DNA from: Symbiodinium natans
Lineage: Eukaryota > Sar > Dinophyceae > Suessiales > Symbiodiniaceae
Reading direction: 5' to 3'
DNA length: 64,000 nucleotides
NCBI GenBank assembly: GCA_905221605.1
Contig: CAJNDS010000868.1
Location: forward strand, 421,607 to 485,606
The notes under the pieces are model-generated. The model was not told the DNA's origin. It was given only the letters and a program-made list of their open reading frames with translations, and did no database searches. Both the position numbers and the translations under genes were made by a program. Below are positions 33,163 through 45,130 of the stretch, piece after piece; position 1 is the stretch's first letter, and every line of letters begins with the position of its first letter.

Positions 33163-33284
33163 CTTGAAGGCTCATGGGTAATTATAAGTGAGGCATAAGT
33201 AGGGTAACTATAATTATAGAGCTGGCCATAACCTTATTTAATGTCCATATATCCCTGCTTACAACTACCCATGAACCTCCAAGC
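33163..33284. mobile_element. inverted-repeat element, family I, copy 2
   Basis: CTTGAAGGCTCATGGGTAAT ... CAACTACCCATGAACCTCCAAG. Its left end abuts a telomeric tract. Confidence 0.72.
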
Positions 33285-33521
33285 ATCGGCCCATATGATC
33301 ACAGTAAGAGTCAGAACCGTTCGGAGTCCAGCAGCACTTGAACGCGCGGCAAAAGGGGTCAAGACCAGCGTTCAAGGGTTTCAGCTTCTCCCAAATCGTC
33401 GGAAGCCCCAACTCGCAGGACTATGCCCTATGCCTTCTAAGCCTCAAAACCTTAGACCCTATGAACCCTACTTCGAGGGTATCGCGCGCCCTTGTTGGGG
33501 AGGCTTGTTTGACTCACTTCT

Positions 33522-33623
33522 TCAACCCCAAAAACATGTGCCCGGGGAAGCCCTCCCACAGTGCTTTTTCTCTGTCAGACTGTCCTCGATGACGCCTGCC
33601 TCCCGAGAAAAGTGCAGGAACAC
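33522..33623 (-). CDS. ABC gene last exon (102 nt) with stop
   Basis: Starts VFLHFSREAG, continuing the EQVFL.F motif, and runs on to a TGA at 33522-33524. ABCA proteins usually end shortly after this motif, so the stop is believable. A further GC-donor splice near GAG|GCAGGC cannot be excluded. Acceptor TGCGAG|G. Confidence 0.8.
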   Translation of the reverse strand: MFLHFSREAGVIEDSLTEKKHCGRASPGTCFWG

Positions 33624-36600
33624 CTCGCAGAGCGGGCGGCGGGTTTAAGGCGTGGAGGGTGTGCACAGGGTTTCTGGGCGCGGTGGATCTTTAAGATTGC
33701 AGCGTCCGGGCTCTATCGCCCTTCTTGGAACTGCTGAGGTCAACTGGAAGAGTGCAGCAAGGCCTCGTCCGCCTTTGAATTCAGCGCGAGCCCAAAAGAA
33801 CGCAGAACTGAGAACTCGAAACTGCTTCTCATGCTTCCGGGTCGAGTGCCTGGGGCCTTTTGGTTTGAGCCCTGAGCCGAGGCTCGGGGCGTAGGGCTTG
33901 GGGGTCGGAATAATTACCAGTATTATTCCCTTAGGGTCCCTGTATATTTATACGTAACCTCGAAACCACATTCTAACTATTCACGCCCCTGCATTCGGGT
34001 TTAGGGGTGGATGCTGTGCAGCTGCCTCTATGGCTTTTTGCATAGGGTTTAGGATTTAGGGTTTCGGGAATTGAGGCTTAGCTGCTTAGCTTCCCTGTCT
34101 CCACAGACCTCACCCAGCCGCCTCTTCAAGGGAGGTCTGCGAGATGGAGTAGTCGGAGAGGTATCCTGCTGAGGGTTTAGGGTTTAGGGTTTAGGGTTTA
34201 GGGTTTAGGGTTTAGGGTTTAGGGTTTTCGGTTTTCGGTTTGGGGTTTAGGGTTTAGGGTTCCCCACATACTAGGGTGGTTGTAGTCATTGCAGTCACTC
34301 ACCACACTGTGGAAAACGCTCTCGGGGTAGTGCAGGCTTTAGCAAAGGGGTTCGGCAGTCAAAGTGCGGCTTTACCCAGCCTAAACCCGAAAAACACGAA
34401 ACCCCAAAACCCTAAACCCTAAAACCCTAAGAACCCTAAACCCCAGAAACCCTACACCCTAAAAGCCCTAAACCCTAGTGTCCTTCGAGCACCCCGCCGG
34501 TGTTCGAGGCCTCCTGGCAGCCCATGGGGGACTCGCAACAAGCTGGAAGAGAGAATCCCTCATCCCTTCCCCCTAATATTAAAACCCCACCCTACCCCAA
34601 AAGTAAATACTCCCATTATAGCTGTCTTAGAGTGTATGAGCAGGGGGGGGGTATTTAATACTAGGGCGGTTCATATTGGCGAAAGGGATGAAACCCTTGG
34701 CTTGGCCCCAGAAGCTTTATGAGGAGTCGATGGGGTGCCCCTTTTTTGGGGGGGGGCTCAGGGATGTCCTGGCGCATGCTTCTTGATTGGTTGATATCCG
34801 CTGTTTTTTCATGTGGACTCCGTGATATTAAAGGGAACCCACACCGTCTCCCTCCCCAGCCGGTGACAAGAACACGCGCACAGACACACTGCACATGGCA
34901 CACCCCAGCGCCCAACTCAAAAGAGCTCTCTCGAGAAACTCCACGACCCTCGAGACAGTTCTCAACACGCAAGCAACCGCGGGGTGTTTAGGGCTTGGGG
35001 TGTAAAGGTTGCAGGGCGTAGTGTTCAGGCGGGTTTTCGACTCTCGCGCAGTCCTCTGACTTGCACGACTCAACAACGCATAGATTGGCGTGAGATCGGC
35101 AGCGGTCTTGTTGCTTTTCTCGTCCTCTTGACCCGAAACACTAAAATACCACCAGTATTAATAGTATAACTATGAGTTACTATTTATGAGACTCCAGTGT
35201 GCGAGTATTTAACATCGTCCAGATGCCAGGGTGCCTCGAAAAGGCGGAAGATCTCTGCCAGGGGAAGCTCCTTCCCAAGAGCTTGGACTTCAAGGGACGA
35301 AAGGACCTTAGGGGGTTATTTAGGGGCTACGTAAGTAGAAAGGGACTATCAAAGGTATATATAAATAGGAGTATTTTATAGGGGAGTAAGATTAAGGGTC
35401 TTATACCCCTTAATTGGTCTTCACAAGGTGGGAGGGACCCTATACAGGGTTCAGCGCAGCACGCTCTCTTGTCTTACCCCTCTCCGATAAAGCAAACATC
35501 CCCCGCGCATGCCCGGTGCCCCGGGCTGTTGCAGACTCAATTCACATACGCATCGTGTGTGATGCATATATCAGCTCGTGCCGCGGCGCCCTCAAGACTT
35601 GAAGCATCGCCTATAATATGAACCTTCACCGCAGCCCACAAGCCGGACAGCCTCAGATGTTTTTAAGATTGCGCTTCCCTTAAAGCTGCACATCGGTCCT
35701 CCCCGTGGTCTGTCTGGGTGCCTTTCAGGCGATATCGCAGCCTGGGTCCAATGAGCTGCGAGGGGTCGGCCGAACGAGGACGCCCACATGCAACCCTAGT
35801 CCGATCCTAAACCGCTTTCTATAGGCGGCTTAAGTGGCCACAGGAAGTAGAAGAACAGGGTTTTCGGGGAAAAGGGGGGGGTTCGGGTTCCCTGGGGGTG
35901 CGAGATGCCACCACCAACCCCCCCCCCCCCAAAAAAAAATCCAGCAAGCTCCCCAAAGCCCCACAACAAGACCCTGCAAAGGGCCGAGCAGGCCGACGCT
36001 AATCTCGGCCAGCCGGGCCCAGGGCACCTGTGCATGGAGCTTGGCTTGGGGGGGGGGGGGGGGGGCTCAAGATTTGTCGCGATGAGTCTGCGCCTTCTGT
36101 AGTGCTAGGGTTTAGGGTTTAGGGTTTAGGGTTTAGGGCTTAGGGTTTAGGGTTTAGGGTTTAGGGCTTAGGGCTCAGGGTTTAGGGTTTAGGGACCACA
36201 TCAATGACCAAACTGGCTTCCTTTAGATGATCGTTCGTCGCTCGTGCGTCCAAGCTGGAGCTAGCTTTGCAGTGCAGGGTCGATCAACTCCGAAACCTCA
36301 ATGGGCAAGACATCTAATCCCTGGTGCAGGCTTCCCCACCAAAACCCAACGTCTCGGGACTGTGACCAGGCCAACTTGCGCGGCCTTGCCGCGGACGAAC
36401 TCCCGGATCTGAGCCTCGTGCATGGAGGCTTTCAGCTAAGACTGGGATGAGAACCGAAAACCTAACCCTAAACCATCCTAAACCCCAAACCCCAAACTCC
36501 AGCTATCCCGATCCACTGTGTTGATGCCCTTGCCAGTTCCGATACGGGCATCTCCCCAGGGTTCATACAGGAGTACCCCCACCCCCCCCCCATACGTAGA

Positions 36601-39600
36601 CCTCAAATATCGCAGACAACACCCTCTTAAACAGGAGCCCCACAAAAAAAGCAAATTTTCTGGAAGCTCCCAGATAGAAATGTATTTTTGCATCTCTGGG
36701 CCTTTTGCTTTTAAACCTCAGAGGCCCACATGGGTTTATATATTATAGGGTTTAGGGAGAGGATGTAAGCCCACACTAGCAAAGCATGGAAGAGCATGCT
36801 CATACTGAAACTTGTATTTCAAGCTGTGTTCGGATTTGCCTGGCATTTGTTCGTGTCCAAAAAAATGCCAGAATTTTGTTTGCAATTCTTGAAGACATGA
36901 GAGAATTCAGGACAGCATGCGAGTACCTTCGCTCGATTAATCACGACGCCAGAGGCAATTGACCTTGCCTGTCTGAAGAAAGTTTGGTGGGGCCTTAGAC
37001 CATCCGCACAGGCATCCCTGACATAGGATAGAGGGACCATAATAAGGGAACAACAACTATTAGTACGCATTCCGACCCCTACACTAGGCCCCTTAAAGTC
37101 CCCTGGCCAAGGCTCCATGTTTTGATCCGTGCTGCGGCCGCCAGCCTCCTCGCGCTGTGACACTTCCATGCGCCCTCAGGCTTTCAACAGGCCCTGTGTT
37201 GTGACCTTGTCGGGTTTAGGGTTTAGGGTTTAGGGTTCCAGGGGCTGCGAGAACTACGATCCACCACCCCATGCAGAGGTTTTCGGGGTTTTGTGAGCAG
37301 GCTCTGGCAATAGAGTTGTTTGCCGAGGGGTAGCCTGCTGCAGAAGGAGTACGCGCACAGAAAACATGTACAGATACTTTAGATTATAGGTATAGTCTGT
37401 TGTATATTGCTGTAGCAGCGACCTTCTATTTTCATTTCCTTGGCACTAGCGAAGCTTGTGCCACTTGTGCCCATGCCTATAACTACTCCCACACGCGGCG
37501 AATCCTGCCACCGAGACTCCCTCAGCCGATCCACCAACGCAAGACTCGGGTTCCGAATGCTGCACTGGGACATTTGGCCATCTGTCTTTGTTTGACCAGT
37601 TTGACACTAGACTCACTAGACCCTAAACCCTAAGCCCTAAACCTTACACCCTAAATGGCTAAACGCCTAAACCCCAATCTTAACATGCTTTCGGGGCTTC
37701 GCCCCCTGAGAAGCATCAGCGAGTCCTGGCCCGGAAGGCTTTTGACCTGGGCTTGCTGAGGCCACGAGCGCAGGGCTCCAAGGCGCTGGGGGGGGGCCCG
37801 TCGAGTGATGCAGGGCTTCTACAGAAGTACGAGTGTCACTGAACGATGTTACGCAGGGGCTTATATGCACTACTCAAAAAAGCTAACCATTGCATGCTCA
37901 GGAGCTTCGCTCGTGGAGTACCTACTCGGTCCAAAAGGTGAATCTAAGCCCGTGTAAGATGCCACCACCAAGGCGTTTTCCTTAGGAGCGGACTTCTTCA
38001 CTCTTGCGGGGAGCTGCTTCCTATAGGTGCTTTCTTCAGCTCACGGGGCCATGGGAAAGCGCCTGTGAGCCCCATGGGCGCCTAACTAGCGCAAGAGTAG
38101 CCTAGAAGTAGAAACAGGTACTCTTTTGGGCTTTAAGGTGCTTAAACCCTAAAAAAGAGGAATAGGGCCTACTCTGGGTTCCCGGCAAATTAGAGTATTT
38201 GAGAGGAGGGCTTCTTGGCCCTGTTGGCCAAGGATTCGTAGATCTAGAGGTGAGCCCAGCGTTCGCTGAGCAGTTGGCCGCCAGACTGTAGCCACCACCA
38301 TATCTGGCCTGCCCATGCGCAACTTACTTGTCCAGGATTCGATGTAGTAGCATGTTCTTCTTTTTCTCCCGCTATGGAATTCAGGGCTAGTGGCTTTTAG
38401 CATTCTTGGCCCTTCGTAACTCTTGAACCCGACACCTCCCCTCGGACCCTTAGGACCTACGGGACAGAATTGAGATCGATGCTGATGGAGGTTTCGTTCT
38501 TGGGGAGAATTGGGTTTTGTTTGAACTATCCCGAAGCTGCCTTCATGGCACAGGCTGTTCACAAACAAGCCGCATTCTTGCTTGCCCTGACACTAAAGCC
38601 AATGCTCGACTGCCCCAAGCAGGATCCAGAACACGCAAGAACGAAATCACAACCCACGAGCATCATGCACGCACTAATGCTGAAATGCGAATTGGAAACT
38701 TCCTCGGTCAACAGGCCGGATACTCACTAGAAGTTTAGGCATTTTGGGGGCCCGCGTGTAGTTTGGCTGGGCAGCGCCTCCCAAATCTTTGATGCCCGTG
38801 CGCTGTTGTTACTTGTTCAATATGTTAGTCCTGGAGGCGACAATGTGACCTCGCATGGCTGAAGGGCTCTGCAACCCCCCCCCAAACTCTGATCCCCCTA
38901 AACCCTGATAGCCCTAAACCTTAAACTCTTAAAAGCCTAAAAACCCTAAACGTCCCTAAACCTTTTAGGGCTCTGATGAAGACCTCTGTGCAAAAGACTC
39001 TGCCTTCAGCTCCACCGGGCTTCCCAGGCAGCGGAACTGACCGTGCACCTGGCCAAGGCTCGGGGCTCGGAGGCTCGTTTCTTCTGCTTGCTATGATTAT
39101 GATTATTATTATTGGTGGTGTTAGTTTTTAGCTTTTTTATGATTTATTAACGATTCTTATTACTACTATTAGTACTGATAATGACTATTTATGACTGGAG
39201 TTATTGTTGCAAGCATTATCAATCTTACTTCGATGACTACTATCGTTACAAGAGCTACTGTGACCTCATGGATCCTTGACCCCTCAGGCTAGAAAGTGGC
39301 GCGTCGTCAAGTGTGCCGGCGGAGCCATGATCGTGAGGCGTGTGCAGAGCACCTCGCATTCCTGTCGAGGTCCCCACCCAGCGTAGGGGCTCGCTTAGAG
39401 GTTTAGTGGTGGCTTTCGCCTGAACCCTAAAACCCTAAACCCTGAACCCTAAACGGGTGTGCAACCATGTCAGACTCGTGAGTGGGTGACTGTGCCTTGC
39501 AGTTGCACAGAATGGTCAGTTCATCAGCTTAGCACCCACCATGAACCGCTGCATAAACAAGAAAAGCACTTCCAGGAAGGCACCCCCCGCCATGATCGAT

Positions 39601-42600
39601 ATCTCGATCTCTCTAGACCCTGGATCCAGAGACAGAGTCTTGGCTGCACTTGGGAGGGTAGCTATAGATTAAATGTTTAGCTGCCTTATTAAGAAACCCA
39701 ATAAACCCCAAAAGGCAAAGGATCTAAAGTTACAGTAATTAGTAAAGAACCACAAAGAGAGTGGTGGTCCTCCATTGAGTGGCTCGTTAGCACGACAGCG
39801 TGGCCGTTCAGGCGGATGTCGCCGATGATCTGCGGAAGTTGGGCGTTTCTCTGTGGGTTTCAGGGCTGCGGCTGGGAGCTTGCTGCCAAACCTGGGTTTT
39901 TGGCTGTTGGGGTTTAGGGTTTAGGGTTTAGGGTTTAGGGTTTAGGGTTTAGATCGTCGTCTGAGATGTGAGAGCCTTCATATGCGAAGCTTCACGATTG
40001 CGGCTCTATGGCAGCCTTTAAGCATTTCAAGGTCTGCGGCGGCTGGATAGATCTGCACAACGCCGGAAGCGAACATAAAATCAAACAACCCTAAAAGAGT
40101 ATAGCAAGATAATGGTGTACCAGTACAAGCATGTAAGACTCTACTGACACAAACCTTAGAACAGAAATGAAACACCAGGCCATCCCCTAAACCCTAAACC
40201 CTAAACCCTAAACCCTAAACCCTAAACCCTAAACCCTAAACCAACCCTAAACCCAGTGGATCCCTGCAGAGCCACAGAGACACTCGACGGTGTTTCCGAA
40301 AGCCTCCCAGAGAAATCGTCGGGCGCCAACCTCAGTGAGGCACAAGCCTTGCGGCCCACATGAGAGGTGCCCAAGCTAGGACCTTTGGAGTTCAGTTGTG
40401 CTTAGGGACCCTAAACCCGAAAACCCCTAAAGAAGTTAAGTGTTTGGGGAGTTTGAGGTTGCTGCGCCTCTTGTGTTCTGAGCCGAAAGACCCTCCTCCC
40501 CCAGCTCATCTGCCGAACTATGCCAACTATACTCCCCTTAGAACCTTAACAAAAAAATATGTTTAAAACCCTCTTGAGTTTTATATAAACAAAATTCTTT
40601 TAAAAATAGTTCCCAAGGGGGATATAGGCCAAGGTACATCGACGCCTGTAGAGGGCTCATCGAGGAGGACCACATCTGGCTCTCCGATAAGAGCAAGGGC
40701 CTCAAGGCGACTCACCAAAGTGGTTTGCGAACATCAGGGGCCCTAAATATAGATCCCGAAATGGTAGGATTCCCTTTTATGATAAGGGTCCCAAGAAGGT
40801 GCCCCCTAATTTCGGAAACCCCCAAATCCAGGGGTCTTTCCAGGGTTCGCTGGTGCTTGCGTGTACGAGAGTCGCAGGCCTTCAAGGGGGGGAGGGGCCC
40901 TAAACCCTGAACCCCTTTTACTAACAGTCCTTAACAGGGATTATCATAATCCCTATTAAGGACTGTTAGTATAAGAGGGAACATCCCAACTCATAGCCAT
41001 CATGACCTCGAAGCTCGAGTCTTAGGTGCCTGTCACCTAAAAACTATCGGGTCAATGCCCCACAGGAAAACGTCCGGAAAATACTGATTCCCGCGCAGTT
41101 CCTTAGGCAAAAGACTGCATTCGCAAAAATTTGGCTCTTGGGTTTAGGGTTTGAGGTCTAAGATTCAGGGCCCTAAACCCTAAACCCTAAACCCTAAACC
41201 CTAAACGGGTTCAAGGGGAAAGAGGTGCAGAGGCCATGGCAGTCACCAGGCTGCGTATGTCCAAACGCCTTACATCCAAGGCTTCTTAAGTCTCGCGCTT
41301 GCTGCGCCAAAGCCTCCTTTTCAGGGTCGCTAGGGTTTCGGTGAGTGCGCGGGAGTTTCTTTGGGGCTCCATGTGGGATTTTGTGTGTATCTGGGTGGTT
41401 CGGAGCTCAAATCCAAAGCCAAAAACGTCAAAGAACCATAGAGAACCCATTTGCTATTTTAAGAATATCTCCTAAGAACCCGATGCTTCTGACGATTGTC
41501 GGGCTTCCCGGCCGTTGACAGCTTTCGCTTGTTGCCGCCGGATAAGTACTCGCACAGGTTGTGCTGGTGTGCCTGGAAGTGTCAAAGTCTTGTAAAGGTC
41601 TGTGATGGGGGGCCTCCACTTTCCCTAAACCCTTGTGCTTGATCCAGTTCTTTGCAGGTCTGAATTAACAGCCAAGGTTGAGACACCGTCTGGGAAGAAA
41701 CGGTGCCAGGGGCGCTGGCGGGGTGCACTGCGATCATCTGCATGTGGGAGAACTTTTAAGGGGATCCCTATCTTGGGAAACCCCCGCCAACGGCCTCCAA
41801 GCACATCTTCTGCACCATCGTCTCGGTGACCTGTTGCACCTCGTTCCGTGGCACGCCACCTTAGAGGTGTGAGCTCCGGGAAATTTCAACGTCTCTACCC
41901 CTTCGGTGTCGGAGACATACATTGTGGGTTTCCGAAAATAGAGGTTACCCTTTCGGGGGTTCCTATAATAACGATTAGACCATTTTGGGGGTCTATTTCG
42001 GGTACCCTTATTGGGGGCATACCCGCATGCTCACTTCTCACTCTAGGGCATCCTTCAAGACCCCATGTGGCAGGATCTCTACGAGTCGTACTTGCAAGTG
42101 TGCAATCCAGGCCCCTCTGCAGGAGCCAACACGAGCAACTTTGTGCACAAACTTCGGCCCTCGGCCGCCACGAGCCGCTGAAGGCGCATGGAGAACCGAA
42201 CCGAACCGGCTGAGACCACAACACCATGGCAATATGAGAAGGCTAAAGAGCTCGCGTTGGGCAAGCTGCGCGTGTTCAGGACTCTCAAGAAACATAATAA
42301 TACTTATAATAATAGTAGTAACAATAACAACAATAACAACAATAACAACAATAACAACAATAACAACAATAACAACAATAACAACAATAACAACAATAAC
42401 AACAATAACAACAATAACAACAATAACAACAATAACAACAATAACAACAATAACAACAATAACAACAATAACAACAATAACAATAATAACAATAATAACA
42501 ATAATAACAATAATAACAATAATAACAATAACAATAATAACAATAATAACAATATCAATAATGACAATAATAATAACAAAAATAATAGTAGTAATAATGG

Positions 42601-45088
42601 TAAGAGCAATAATAATAAAGGCGGAGCCCTCCACTCCCGAGGGACCCCGAAGCCGCCAACAAACCAAAAGAATGCAGCTTCCCAATCTGAAGGCCGATCG
42701 ATGTGTCGGGTTTTGGGCTCTTAGGGTCTATAGGGTTTAGGGTTTAGGGTTTAGGGTTTAGGGTTTAGGGTTTAGGGTTTAGGGTTTAGGGTTTAGGGTT
42801 TAGGGTTTAGGGTTGACTCAGGCGAGGGGCCCCCCCAGCAGCTGAGGACCCGGGCGTATCCAGGCGTAGAGGGACAGGGTCTCGCGCACCGTCAGCTTGT
42901 CAGGCAAGGCCTCAGAGGCTAGACCCGGGAGCAACCTAGGAATAACAATAGGGTACTCTTTAGAGGAAACAAGGCTTACTCCCCGGGCCTAGGAGGGCGC
43001 TTTATAAGTAAGAGAGAGGGAGAGATAGAGCGAGCGAGAGGTCTATATTCCCAAGGGCCCCCCCGACGCCCCCCACGCCCCCCACGCTGAGGTCTTCAGA
43101 GCCGCTTGGGTTCAAGGGGCTCCAGAACCCCCGGCCCTCTGGACTTTAGACTTTAGGGGCGCATGCTGCCGCATGCAGGCAAAAAACAAAAGCTTTGGTT
43201 GGTAGACCTGCAAGCCAGCGGTTCAACAAAAAACTTGAGCTTTGAGGGCTCGCCAAAGATTCTACGTCAGGAAGGCAGTTCAGAGGAGCGTCTCAGGGCC
43301 AAGCCCCGGGTCTACAGACTGCCCGCTACGGGCGGGTAGTTGAGGGTTCAGGGGGTCTGGGCATGGTGTAGAGAGGTTCGCACTCCTCAAGCCCTAAGAG
43401 GGAAGCCCGAGAATAAACGCCCCAAGAGGATGCTCCCCATCTTGGAGCCCCTGCATCAAACTGCGGGCAGTAGCCCAGTCTCCGCCGCGCCGCATCCCGG
43501 TTGTTCTCAGGAGCTGGGTTAGGGTTTGTGGGTTTAGGGGTGTAGTGTTTAAGGTTTGTGGGGTTTAGGGTTTGATGGGTTTAGGATTCAAGGCTTCGGG
43601 TTTATGGGGGGGGCTTTGTGTGATGGACAATGTCAATTGGCTGCGCATTGGGGTAAGGGGCCGAAGAGTGATTAGTCACCTTGTGCTGATCTTCACCGTG
43701 GGCTTTTCGTGGAGCAACTTAGGGTGAAAGTTCAACGTTTAGGGCTTGTAAGGGTGGCTCGAGGTTTCAGGATTGAGGGTAGGATTCTAGCCGGTGATGG
43801 TAAGAGTTTAGGGTCGTGCTCAGTAATTACAGGCCCTTACACGTCCTTACCGATGCTTCCACTCCGGTCCTGCACGCTGGCCCCACCGACACGGATGTCG
43901 CCGTTGGTCACCTCGGTGTCTCCTCAACACTTCTCCGATGGAGGAGAAGAAAAGGCTCAGGCGCTTTTCAATGCGCATCCGAATGAGCGTGAACCCTCTG
44001 AACCCTCTAAACAAACCCTGTAAGCCCTACAAACCCTCTCTCAAAAAACCCTCTGAAACTCTCTGAGCTATGATTAGTCTAAACCTCTCGAAACCAACCC
44101 TGAAAAAAAACCGACTAAAAACACTCCCTCACAACACCCTCTGTCGGCACTTCCCGTGTGGCTTGGGGTTTGGGGTTTAAGGTGTAGGGCTTAGGGTTTA
44201 GGGCGTAGGGTTTAGGGTTGAGGCCCAGGGTTTGGTGGAGTTTCGGATCTTGGTTGTTGGCGAAGGTCCCAGGCCTCGGGGCTCAAAAAAACTCACAGGG
44301 TCTTTTGGAATTTGGACTTTTGAGTTCTGAAGATCAGGGCTTCATGTTTGGGAGAAGCACTTCTGCATCTAGGGTTTAGGGTTTAGGGCTCGGGGTTTTT
44401 GAGATCGGGATTTCGGGTTCCGCGACGCAAAATGTTGCAGACGCCGGCGAAGGATCGGCCAGCTTCGAAACGTCAGAGGGATGTCAGCAGTGCAGAGTTT
44501 TTTTGGGTTTTGTGTTCAGGGTTGAGGGTTTAGGGTCTACAGGGCTTGCAACCTAGAGCGGGATGCTTAAGATTCGCAGAGGCTGTCAAAGGGGGTTCGA
44601 AAGCCAAGGGTTTCCCGAAGGGTTGTTGCGGCCCGGGATGATGTTGCATACATGAAGGCCCTAAAGGGTATTCACGACAGGTTCCGAATGGCCATTGGCA
44701 TGTATACCAACCTTACAGCAAACAGCAAGGCCCAAGTACCGTGCAACGTCTGGAGCATTTAGTGAAGGTGTGGCCATGCCATACGCCGCCCAAATTCACA
44801 AGCCACCCCCAGAACCCCCCCCCCAATGGGGTTTACATTATTAGGGGTACCTTATTGGGGTCGCTATAAGGGGATCTACTACTTGGGGATCTCGTTTGCT
44901 TCTCGTAAAATCCCCCACAGAGAGCACTCCTGTGATCATGCGCATGGTCGTCGTCTTCCCCGCGCCGTTCACGCCCAAGAGCCTCAGGTGCCCAAAAGGA
45001 CCCCTTGTTGCGCTGCGGCCTTCTTTGGCAACTTCCGCCGAAAGGCCGAGAAACCAGGCCGTGGCTTTGTACAACAACACATGCAGTG

Positions 45089-45130
<42 letters not shown>

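Noticed and set aside
42038-42685. Val/Ile- and Leu-rich minus-strand frames
   Set aside because: Antisense reading of the same microsatellite.
42188-42724. 178-codon poly-Asn protein
   Set aside because: Several frames are open because AAC/AAT repeats contain no stops; the segment lies within an intron of the ABC gene.
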